From assembly GCA_027922465.2 (NCBI GenBank), contig BQMF02000116.1, forward strand, positions 248,001 to 312,000: a stretch of DNA of 64,000 nucleotides, written 5' to 3'. Below, one piece after another: positions 12,298 through 23,505 of this stretch. Position 1 is the stretch's first letter. The number at the start of each line of letters is the position of its first letter. The stretch is from Turritopsis dohrnii. Taxonomy: Eukaryota > Cnidaria > Hydrozoa > Anthoathecata > Oceaniidae. The translations under genes and the position numbers were made by a program. The notes under the pieces are model-generated. The model made no database searches, had not been told where the DNA came from, and saw only the letters and a program-made list of their open reading frames with translations.

Positions 12298-12879
12298 GGG
12301 TCATTCCATGTCAAATCATCAGAGCTACTTAACCACCCATCTTCAAAATTGTTGAAATTTGGTATGTAGATTCCTGTAATAGATATGAACCACTGTGCCA
12401 AATTTTATTTCCTGGAACCAAGTATTTCCAGAGATATCGGACATTGAAATTTTGCTGATTTCTGCTATTTTCTCCTTACGTTTTGCTTAACAACAACCTT
12501 AGTGATACTAAAATTCTATTCTGTTTCGTAAGAGATAGAAAGATGAAAATTTGTATTCTGATAGATTTTTGGATGGGGAATCCAAAAATCATACTTACAA
12601 CACACATAAATCAAGGCATTAGGGGGTATTTTGATCTGTACTTGCTCTATTTTTTAACTTCTTTGCTGCACCCTACTCGTTGCTACGGGCAATATCTGGA
12701 AAGGTCGAAATCAAAGCAATACAATTTTTTGTAACCAGAATCTACATGAGCTAATGTACAGTGTAGTAAAGTTTGGTGTTGTTTTTCCATGTGCTGATTA
12801 ACTTACAGAATGCTGATCATTACATACTTTGTCCATGCTAAATTACAAAATTTGATTATTTTTTCCTGAAAAATAATTC
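12298..12879 (+). repeat. Left terminal inverted repeat of transposon 2
   Basis: Matched in reverse complement by 16248-16839. The first 17 bases differ from the end of transposon 1 at a single position (GGGTCATTCCATGYCAA); further in the two families do not obviously align. An identical 83-codon open frame occurs in both arms, a consequence of the repeat and not a gene. Confidence 0.85.
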
Positions 12880-13283
12880 AAAACCTCACTTCAATCTCAA
12901 ACTGATTTGTATTTATTGTATATATATATATATATATGAATTGTAATTTTATGTTATTTTTCACATCAATATAACACTGCAGGGGTGATTACTGTCAATG
13001 ACCTGGCATTATAATTTTTACACATTACATTCCACTTCTCTTGTGGATTTAATTCTCTTGAGAACTTTAAGTCCATGAGAAAGTTGCTGATATCATGATA
13101 TCCACTGGGAATACTAAGTAGCTGTTGCAATCCTTTGTGAGATGAAGTATCTAGTTGGACCTTTTGGGAAAATTGTTTTCCACAAATGCTTCCTTGGGGG
13201 ATTGCTACATGCAAAAAAAGTATTTAATGGAGAGAATGAAGTAAAAAATGTTCAGTGTGCCAAAAAATTTCTTGTGGCTAGTC

Positions 13284-15966
13284 ATGTCATCATCAACAAC
13301 ATCAAAATGTTCTATTGGTCTCCTTTTGGATGAAGATTGTCATAACACTACACACACAAGTCAATCAGGAACAACTGAATTTGAAATATTTTCTGAAGAA
13401 GATCAGCTTTTATTAACCCTTCGAAATGGTGTTAAAGATCCACTTCAGAATATTTGTTACCATCATGAGAAGATATATTTGAATAAATTCACAGCATTTC
13501 AGTACAAGTGTTGTGATCCACTTCAAGTACATAAAAAGCCATGTAAAGGTAAGGGGATTTTTTTTATACAATTATTGTTCCTTTTTCATATCATTTTCTC
13601 AAGGTGTTGTAATGCAATAGGAAGTTAAGCATTTTGACAGATTCGATAATAAGTACTTATGAACATAATTTTTTTGTTAGGATCACTTCGAGAAGTAAAG
13701 TTGGAGTTGTATGATCTTGCTAAGCAGAAAGGAATTGAAATTATTCCTGTCAAAAAAGTTTGCTCCAAGTGCTACTCAAAATTAAGTACTCCTACCAACA
13801 CAGTTGTTGAAAGTGATGTTGAAACAGTCGCTACAAATGTGATGGATGAAGATATAGGAGCCATTGATGGAATTGTGTCAAAGGAAAGAGAAAAAGAAAG
13901 TATTGATGCATGTTTCAACTCATTAGATGTTTCACCAATGAAATTCCATGGTAAACCATCCTGCAGCAGGATAAGTCTTGGCAAACGAAAAATGGATTCC
14001 ACAATGGAAGTCATGAAAGATAAAATCGCAAAAACATTGAACATTGCCAAAACAGATTTGGAGTCATCTAGTACAGTAGACAAATATCATGATGAGTTAC
14101 AACAAAAGGCCATGCAATTTGATCGTTTAATGGCCTTAATTAAAGAGAAAGTGGCAAATTCTTCTTATTGCGAGAAAATTAAATATCTCACACTATGCCC
14201 CAATGAGTGGTCAATTAAAAAAGCTAGTAGTTATTTTGAAGTTTCACAATACTTGATTAGAAGAGCAAAGGAGTTTTCCAAGGAGCATGGCATTTTGGCT
14301 CTACCGTCACAGAAAAAGGAGAAGTGCCTTCAAGTTGATGTGGAAGAAACAGTAAGGCTTTATTATGAGGATGATGAAATTTCCAGACTTATGCCTGGTA
14401 AGAAGGATTTTGTGAGCATCAGTAAAAATCAACATAAACAGAAAAGGCTGCTTTTGACAAACTTGAAAGAACTTTACAGCAGTTTTAAAATGAAACACCC
14501 TTCCATGAATGTTGGATTTTCAAAATTCTGCAGTTTACGACCAAAGTGGTGTGTTCTGCCTGGTTCATCTGGTACTCATTCTGTTTGTGTGTGCACCTAC
14601 CATCAAAACATGAAGTTGATTTTGGCACCTCTTGGCATTTCACACCACCAACTTTACAAATTTATTGTGTGTGATGTTAAAAATAAGGAGTGTATGATAC
14701 ATAGATGCCCTAACTGTCCTCAAAACATGCATGGACTTAAAGCAAGGTTATATGAATTGATAGGGGATTGGGATGATGAGACAACCATCGAGTACAGTCA
14801 ATGGACATCAACGGATAGAGCAAATTTGTTGTTCTTCAAGGAAAATGTTCCTGAATATGTCAGTCTGATAATTCAACAATTGGACAAACTAACAACCCAT
14901 TCGTTCATTTCAAAATGTCAATCTAATTCGCTAAAAGAACTAAAGGAAAAGTTAGAGGATAAGCATGTCATCATTCTAGGTGACTTTGCAGAGAATTATA
15001 GTTTTGTTGTGCAGGATGAAGTGCAAGGGTTCCATTGGAACAATCTTCAATGCACTCTCCACCCTGTTGTTGTTTATTTCAAGAATGACAATATTTTAGA
15101 ATCAATATCATACTGCATTATATCAGATGATAACAAACATGATGTTGGCATGGTGTACCAAATTCAAAAAGAGGTACAAGCAGATTTAGCAAAGAGAATA
15201 GGGCAACTGAGTTTTGCAACTTATTACTCAGATAGCTGTGCAGGGCAATATAAAAATTTATATAACCTCTGTCACCACAAAGTTGATTTTAATGTAGATG
15301 CAAAATGGGTTTTTTTTTGCTACCAGCCATGGAAAGCAGCCATGTGATGGAATAGGAGGAACAGTGAAACGGCTTGTTTCCAGAGCTAGCCTCCAACTGG
15401 TAAACAAAAGATCAATTCTTAATCCGTATGATATGTTCCAATATTGTGAAAAATATATTCAGGGAATAAACTTCATTTTCATTTCGAAAGATGAATTGGC
15501 ACAAACACGGGAGTCCTTAAAAGAAAGGTTTTCTAAAGCTGTTACTATCCCAGGTACCAGAAGCTATCATGAATTCATTCCTGTTAGTTGTAACAGAATA
15601 AGCATGAAATACTGCAGTCAAGATTATGAAATTGCAACAAGCTTTTCATTTACAGGTGAAAGTGGTACCAATGCTGATTTATTGAAGAGTATTAAAACTT
15701 TGAATTACATTTGTTGCTATTATGAACAGCATTGGTGGATTGGCTTAGTTCTAGAGAAAGATGAAGAACAAGAAGATTTTAAAGTCAAATTTATGCACCC
15801 CCATGGTCCAAGCCCATCTTTTATGTGGCCGTCAACAGAAGATGTTTGTTGGGTTCCATATAACCATGTTTTGTGCAAAATTGAAAGCCCTGTTACGTCA
15901 ACTGGTAGATCTTATACCATTAGTGAAGCAGATAGTGCAGCAATCCACTCAATGGTTGTACAATAA
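13284..15966 (+). CDS. Transposase of transposon 2, two exons, one frameshift
   Basis: Exon 1 runs from ATG 13284 to 13548 (donor AAAG/GTAAGG); exon 2 from 13681 (acceptor TTGTTAG) to the stop at 15964-15966. The joined phase is consistent (K-G-S-L-R). The protein has a Cys/His-rich N-terminus (CYHH, CCDP, CSKC), an HTH-like segment (EWSIKKASSYFEVSQYLIRRA), a conserved GFSKFCSLRPKWC / CVCTYHQ block, and a candidate catalytic core: LGDFAENYSF, YSDSCAGQYKN and HGKQPCDGIGGTVKR. A C-terminal WWIGLVLE...EDFKVKFM...VCWVP module looks like a Tudor/SH3-type fold. A run of nine T at 15310-15318 shifts the frame by one base: the sibling and the downstream frame imply eight. This is either a true single-base lesion or a sequencing error; otherwise the gene looks intact. 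Confidence 0.85.
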
Positions 15967-16247
15967 ACTTTCATATGTTTTATGAGTTTATTTTAACCCT
16001 TTCTCCTCTGCAATCAGGTTTTTCTATTACTATAACTTTGTCTGACGGGGTATGTTAAGTTATCTCTACCTATCTACATGCCTGTCCATATAACAGGATA
16101 ACCATGTTTATTGTTCACAGTGATTTACCAATAACCCAAAATACTATTCTAGACCCATTAATATCTTTAGCGTATATCCATTGTAGATTAGTGCATAGTG
16201 GAAACAAGTGTAACAAGTGAGGTTTTTGCCTTATTAGTTTAATATAC

Positions 16248-16839
16248 GAATTATTTTTCAGAAAAAAAATAATCAAATTTTGTAATTTAGCATGGACAAA
16301 GTATGTAATGATCAGCATTCTGTAAGTTAATCAGCACATGGAAAAACAACACCAAACTTTACTACACTGTACATTAGCTCATGTAGATTCTGGTTACAAA
16401 AAATTGTATTGTTTTGATTTCGACCTTTCCAGATATTGCCCGTAGCAACGAGTAGGGTGCAGCAAAGAAGTTAAAAAATAGAGCAAGTACAGATCAAAAT
16501 ACCCCCTAATGCCTTGATTTATGTGTGTTGTAAGTATGATTTTTGGATTCCCCATCCAAAAATCTATCAGAATACAAATTTTCATCTTTCTATCTCTTAC
16601 GAAACAGAATAGAATTTTAGTATCACTAAGGTTGTTGTTAAGCAAAACGTAAGGAGAAAATAGCAGAAATCAGCAAAATTTCAATGTCCGATATCTCTGG
16701 AAATACTTGGTTCCAGGAAATACAATTTGGCACAGTGGTTCATATCTATTACAGGAATCTACATACCAAATTTCAACAATTTTGAAGATGGGTGGTTAAA
16801 TTTTTAGAAAAAATGTGATGATTTGACATGGAATGACCC
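16248..16839 (-). repeat. Right terminal inverted repeat of transposon 2
   Basis: Reverse complement of 12298-12879 with a few substitutions and a short insertion (TTTTTAGAAAAAATGTG) close to the outer end. Confidence 0.85.
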
Positions 16840-16843
16840 ATTA

Positions 16844-18250
16844 GTAGAAATGTTAATCGGTTTACGGTCAATGGTGATATTTGGAAGTGGACTGATAAAA
16901 GATTTCAAATGCTTTACGAAAATCTAGAAAAAGAACACCTACAAAGTGGTTGTTATCTAGGTGCTTGCGCCAGTTCTCAGTCATGTTGAGGAGCGCTAGA
17001 ACAGTTGAACGATTTTTCCGGAAGCCCCATTGATTTTCATTGAGTAATTTGTTGTCTTCAAGGTGATCATCTATGTTTTTGCAGATCACACTTTCCATTA
17101 ATTTGCTTGGAATACTGAGTAATGATATAGGACGATAGTTTTCACATTCTTGTTTTGAGCCTTTCTTGTGTTGACAGGAAATTTTCGATTTCTTCCAGAT
17201 TGAAGGAATTTCTAGAGATTTAATACTTTTCCTTATTACAGGCTCTAGACTATCAATAATAGGTTCATCAATACAATGTAGATCGTTTGCTCGGACGTTA
17301 TCAATACCTGAAGCTTTATTCAGACATGTCAGTTTTTTGAACTGTTTGGAAAGATTTGTTTGATCAAATTTAATGCTTGAACATTTTGGTATGGCATTAA
17401 GCACACAATGTGTTGATATAGGTGTGGGTGTTTCATTTGATTTTCCCATTTCTTTGCCAATAGTAGCAAAGAATTTGTTGAGAGTGTTTGCTTTTTCTTT
17501 GTTATTGGTTAATATATTCCTGCCTCTATCTTTAATGGGACCAATTTTTGACTTATCATTTTTACCTTGGAAAGATTTTACTAAGTGCCAAAATTCTCTT
17601 GTGGAGTTAGAGTTATCAAACTTATCTTTCCAGTATTGGCTCTTTGCTTTTCCAAATAGTGCTGTACATTTGTTTCGAACACGTTTGTAGATTGTCCATT
17701 CATGTGATCCTTTACTGGTTTTTTTGGGCTTCTAGTAGTAGTTTGTATCTCTGATTCATAAGCTTACGGATTTCTCTATTCATCCATGGGTGGCTTTGAG
17801 CTCTGACTTTGACTGTTCTAGTTTTGATGTGGTTATTAATGATTTCTTCGTACAGTTTTTGCCAAGCCCAGTATGTATCATTGATATCGTCAAATATTGT
17901 TGTGACCCACCACAGAGTTTGGGAAACCTCAGTTTGTATCTGTTTCCAATCGACATTTTTATAGTTTCTGATGGTTCTGATAACTGGTGGTTTACGAGAT
18001 CGCTTAAGACTGATAGTTGCAAAGATTAAATTATGGTCGGATAAGCACGGGTCATAGGTACCAGAAAAACAATCTTTGACTTATCTGATACCAATATATG
18101 ATCAATGAGAGTTTTTGAGTTATCGGTAATACGTGTAAATTCTGTTATAATGTTCGCTATTTTGTTAGTAAAAAGAACTGATTTGTAGTTATGGGTGTCA
18201 GTTGATGCAATTGATAGGTCTAATTGGATAGATAGGGGTTTCCAGATATA
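16844..18250 (-). pseudogene. LINE: endonuclease C-terminus and RT N-terminus, decayed
   Basis: On the minus strand, from about 18250 downward, fragments of an APE endonuclease C-terminus appear (TLIDHILVSDKSKI), then a linker and an RT N-terminus: KASGIDNVRANDL, YRPISLLSIPSKLMESVI, NENQWGFRKNRSTVLALL and LFLDFRKAFE (motif A). Stops and frame changes interrupt the upstream part. Right after motif A the sequence jumps to NITIDRKPIN, a segment that normally lies beyond the YADD motif. So RT motifs B and C were lost by an internal deletion before transposon 2 inserted. The 5' end is truncated at about 18250. Confidence 0.85.
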
Positions 18251-18484
18251 CAGTGGAAAATGGAATGGGAGGAAAAAATATTTATATATATACTATTTGA
18301 AAGAAAAACTCCATGTATAAAATTTTATCATCTGTAAAATCAACTTTTACACTTTTCAAATAGAGTTCCCGACATTTTGGGGTTGTGTTTAAAGAATCAA
18401 GGGAACAATTTGTTGAAGCCTGTTTGTTTATCGATATATATTTAATATATTTATAAATATAAGTTTTTCTTATTTGTTATGTAG

Positions 18485-19171
<687 letters not shown>

Positions 19172-19448
19172 GAGAAGAAAAACTGACATTAGCAAGTGTA
19201 TGCAAACGGGAAAGAAAACATTTCTGTTAATCAGCTACAAAATCAACTGTTGGAAGTTTTCTGCAACTTTGTGTGTAACAATGTTACAAGAATACAAATC
19301 TCCAAGATTGTAGTAGTTCTCCCGACTGTCAGATTTTTTGATTGAGTAAATCTGTATTTTACTGATGTTCTGAAACCCTTAAGGTTTGAAAAGTGTTTTT
19401 CCTAATTCAATCTTTCTCTTCAAATGTATGCGGTGTCCAAGGTTTCTT

Positions 19449-19454
19449 AATAAA
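19449..19454 (+). promoter_or_regulatory. Candidate poly(A) signal of NUDT21
   Basis: AATAAA lies about 280 bp after the NUDT21 stop codon and is the first canonical hexamer downstream; another AATAAA follows near 19493. The assignment rests on position only. Confidence 0.45.
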
Positions 19455-20147
19455 AGAGTTATTTTATTTCCTCTTGTATGTGTTGAGTCTTAAATAAACT
19501 TTCAGAGTTAAATATTTAAATAAGACTTTGAACAACAGTTACTTCAAATACTTCCACGATGTCTTTTATGGTCAGGTATGTAATATCTTTGAAAATAACA
19601 TTTTTTGAGTATTCACAATCTACTATGTTACAACTAAAGTACCATTGTTTCGTATTTGTTGTTGTAGTTCTATTTTTAAAAATGACAAGTCTAGGATACC
19701 TAGAATTTTACTGATAATGAACCTCAATGAAAATGATGAAGACATTATTGAAAACTAGATTCTTTAAAGAAACAAATAATACATTCAAAAAGTTATCATC
19801 TAACAGGAAGTAAAAAAATGTTTGCTGATTTAAATTTAAGTAGAGCATGTGATTACGTTTGGGATTATGTTTTGGTTTATAAAATGTTGAAGAACTGTTA
19901 ATAGTGTTCCTCATGCACATCTGTATGCATCTCTTCTTTAGATAGAATATAAAATGAATGAAGCAAGATGGTATTAGAAAGTATTGTCATAGCAATTTTG
20001 AAAAAATATATAGGGAGATATGTCAAAAACCTGGATAGTAATAACCTCTCTCTTGGACTGTGGTCAGGTATATAAAACGTTATTTTTAAGTTGTTAAATA
20101 GTAATGTCATTCTTCTGCTGAAAAACATTTCAAGCAACAGATCCTAA

Positions 20148-20275
20148 CATTAAAGGTGGGACCTAGGAACCTCAGATCAAATGTCAGGCCTTGGTGCCGA
20201 AAGTGTGCACAAAAAGTAACAAATAATTCTCTCGAAAAGATAAATATTAACACAGATTATCAAAACATGTTTTCA
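20148..20275. repeat. Fragment related to the interior of the fold-back element
   Basis: AAAGGTGGGACC, GGTGCCGAAAGTGTGCACAAAAA, AATTCTCTCGAAAAGATA and TAACACAGATTATCAAAACATG resemble, in inverted orientation, the interior near 11270-11470 and the sequence near 5486-5515. It is a diverged partial copy of the same repeat family without complete arms. Confidence 0.5.
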
Positions 20276-20821
20276 ACAAAATTAATAAGGAGATATAGAC
20301 AATCGTCTGAGGCATGTCAATAATGTTAGGAAGAACATAGAATATATGGCAATTTGGGAACACCTGTAATGAAGAATAATTCAAATGAAGATTTCCAACT
20401 GGAGAAGAAGGAGTAAAATGCTTCAATTGCACTACTAGGCATCTTTGCAGCTTTGATTCCCTGTTTGCTGACATATTTATCCAGAACTTGGAAAACTATG
20501 ATCAGTGAATCCTATGAAATTCCTCAAAAGGTATTATTGAAAATCAGAGAATGAGATTCAAATTTAGGTTTATAAGTGAGTGGTATTATTTAAGCAAAGA
20601 ATCTTAGAAGAATTACATTGCATGCATAACTCCCCCAAAATCCTATCAGCAAATCAACAGGCCTGAGACAATAGATGATGTTCTATCTGCTTTATTTGTC
20701 AATAAGCATAGTTTTATGTTGGCCCAAAATTTCTTAAAAATCAGTTATATTAAAGAATCTGAATTAGAATTCAAAACTTGGTATTTTTGTTCAGACGATT
20801 TGCACGTGTTTATATTTTCAG

Positions 20822-23505
20822 GTGAAGCAACATTAAATGATCTCGAATTGAAAAGTGAAGCATTGGTATGTAAAAATCTTATTCTTATCCTATCCTCATT
20901 TCTAAAATTGGGCCTAAATATTTTGGGTGATGTGGCTGTGACACCGCATTTTCACATATTGTTTTCAAAATTTAAAAAACCTTTTACGTGAGATACTAGT
21001 AGTTTTGTTGCAATTTCCTTTTTTTGCTATATTACCAGTTTTATTATTGTCTTAGCTGGAATTCGATCTCCCTGTTGCAGTAAATGCAGGATATGTTGGT
21101 AAGTGAATTGCACTTTTTTAGTGGGTGGGCTACTCAAGGCTGGGGTAAAAGATATCATGATGTTTACAATAGATTACAAAGGTAACAATGTTTGTTTTGT
21201 ATTGTATTAAAGTTTTCTGTCTTTTTGAATTTGTTTTTGAAATTGAATTTTTTCTCTGATTGACATATTTCCATAAGAATCACTCAGGGTGCTTGTGACT
21301 TGAATCCAAATAGGTTGCCATGCTTCTATAAAGTAAACACAACACATCTCTAAAAAGGTAGTTGGTATCGTTGTTAGATGAAGACAAGTTCTTGCTGTAT
21401 AAAAATGTGTTAAAAGTGTGTTATAATGTGATGTCGTCACTTCTTCATACAGGTAAACTTTCTCTGAATATTCCATGGTCTTCAATCTACACAAATCCAG
21501 TTATTGTCAACATCGAAGATGTGTACATTTTGATTGGACCACTGGAAGGTAGAATATCCTCTTCACGTAATTGTGTTGAAATACACAATTTTATTTTATT
21601 TTATTTTTATTTTTATTTTTATTTTTAAGAATACCAATTGTTTATACTAAAATATTTCCATAGAAAAACCATATGACGAGGTGAAGGAACAGAACGGTTT
21701 GTTTGCCATTAAACAAAAACAACTTCGGATTATTGCAAAAGCAGAACGGACTAATACATCAGAAGTACCTGCAAAAGGTTTTTGTCTGTATTGCATATTT
21801 GCATAAGTTGGGCCAATTTTTAAAACTGTCTATTGTCTATTGATTAATGACATTTAATGATTTGATGACAAATTTCTGATTTAAGAAAACAAAGATGGTA
21901 CACTAGCTGAAAAACTGACTGCTCAAATCATAAAGAACATCCAGGTGGGTTTTTTTTATCATTTATATGATTTATTTGAAAATCGATTTGTACTAGTTTT
22001 GAGGTGAATAAGTGATTGAAATGGATATGTTTGTGAATTTAATAACAATTTAATTTTGTTGCTCATTCAGATATTTATTTCAAGGATTCATGTTAGATAT
22101 GAAGACAAGGTAAGGATTTTTCTTTCTGAAAATTGTAACAGACTGTAAAGTGTAACTGTTGACATGTATGTGGTTAAAAACCTTGTAAGTTATTGTTTAG
22201 GTCACAGCTTCACCATTCGCTGTTGGTGTCACATTACAAAGTATTAGAGCAGAGGTACATCATTCCATTCTAAGTACAAAAGATTTTTAAAAAATGAAGT
22301 GAAAAGTGTAGAATTTATTGCATTGAAAGTAAATATAATGCATAACTTGGCTGTGGGCTTAACGTTGTCTGAAATAACGAATATTTCCCTCAGACCGTTG
22401 ATGAGAATTGGTTGCCAGCTGTTATTGATGGTTCAATGAAACAAATACACAAGGTTTGTCGATATCCTCTCCTCAAAAGCTCATGTTTGTTTGATTTTTA
22501 ATGGCAAGCATTTTCCTGTTGTGTTTTGGTTACAATGAAGAAATGAGAGATTGTATTTTTTATAGCTGTTATTAATGGATAGCTTCTCCATATATTGGAA
22601 TTCTCATGCAACCCTGCTGTTTAATGAGTGCAGTAACTGGAAGGTTTGTCATATTCTACAAGAGTCAATCAAACACGTTTTTAAGACTGGTGTTTTGGAC
22701 AGTATTACATTGAATTCTTATTTAGTCACTGATGAAAAGTCAAATCCCATCAGGGGTATCAAAAGAACATAATCATGAATTTAGTAGGTATTTTTTACTT
22801 TTTCATGAAACAAAGAACCCGTCTTTTGTTTATTTGTCTTTCACCATGAGTTCCCATCCATTCAGTCCTTAGACCACTATCGTTTACAATACAAGCTGTT
22901 CTTGACCAGGAAACTAAAGTGCTAAACAGATTGCCAAAGGTAAAAACTTGATGATAATCATTTAGAAAAGAACTCAGATTACATGTAGTTGGTATCTACA
23001 TGCTGAAGAAGTAACATTTTTTCATTCTTTTTTCCTCCACTGATAATCTCATTGATTTTTATCCCTGTCATAGTACATCGCTGATATATCCTTAGAAGAT
23101 CTTTCATTGGAATTGTCAAAGTCACAGGTATTTGAATGTCCTGATCTTCCACATCAATATCTTAGGTATAGTAATATATCACGCTTTTCTTGTTGAACAT
23201 TTCCCTGAACCTTTTATGATTAAATGTTAGTTTGAATGTATAATTGGGTTAATCGAGACATTTGAAAGGATGGCCGTGAACCAACACTTCAGGAAGTATA
23301 AGCCGACAAAGAAAGTAAAGGAAGATCCATTCTTGTGGTAATGGAATTATTTGTTTGTTTGTTTATTTGTTTGCACTAATCTCTATGACCTGAACTATGT
23401 GTTGATGATTTTTCACATTTATCTCGTTAGGTGGAGATATGCTTTTACAAGCATTGTGGAAACAAACTACAGACCATGGACATGGCAAAGAATAAAGAAA
23501 CATAG
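20822..23505 (+). CDS. VPS13 exon block 1: chorein N-terminal region
   Basis: Exons read at 20822-20865, 21056-21098, 21453-21548, 21664-21777, 21886-21944, 22071-22109, 22201-22254, 22394-22453, 22566-22755, 22866-22939, 23074-23127, 23231-23337 and 23431-23505. Diagnostic stretches are [48 protein letters not shown] and [13 protein letters not shown], matching the conserved order of VPS13 N-termini. This part forms the ER-facing entrance of the lipid groove. The frame carries through every junction checked. The donor at 22755 (GGG/GTATCA) was chosen because it restores VLRPLS in frame. Confidence 0.85.

Larger units (their letters stand above)
12298..16839 (+). mobile_element. Transposon 2: long-TIR DNA transposon inserted in a LINE, 4.5 kb
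   Basis: The ends are GGGTCATTCCATGTCAAATC and its reverse complement. The target ATTA is duplicated (12294-12297 and 16840-16843). The inverted repeats are about 582 bp (12298-12879) and 592 bp (16248-16839); the right arm carries a small extra stretch near 16800. They enclose a plus-strand transposase gene related to that of transposon 1. It lies inside a minus-strand LINE whose sequence resumes in frame on the other side when one ATTA copy is ignored, which proves insertion. Confidence 0.9.

Noticed and set aside
12483..16645. Identical 83-residue open frames at 12483-12734 (plus) and 16394-16645 (minus)
   Set aside because: They are the same sequence read from the two inverted repeats of transposon 2 and have no gene features.
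22643..22755. Early splice donor AAG/GTTTGT at 22642 ending the VPS13 exon
   Set aside because: The later donor at 22755 keeps the frame open and restores the conserved VLRPLS at the next exon.
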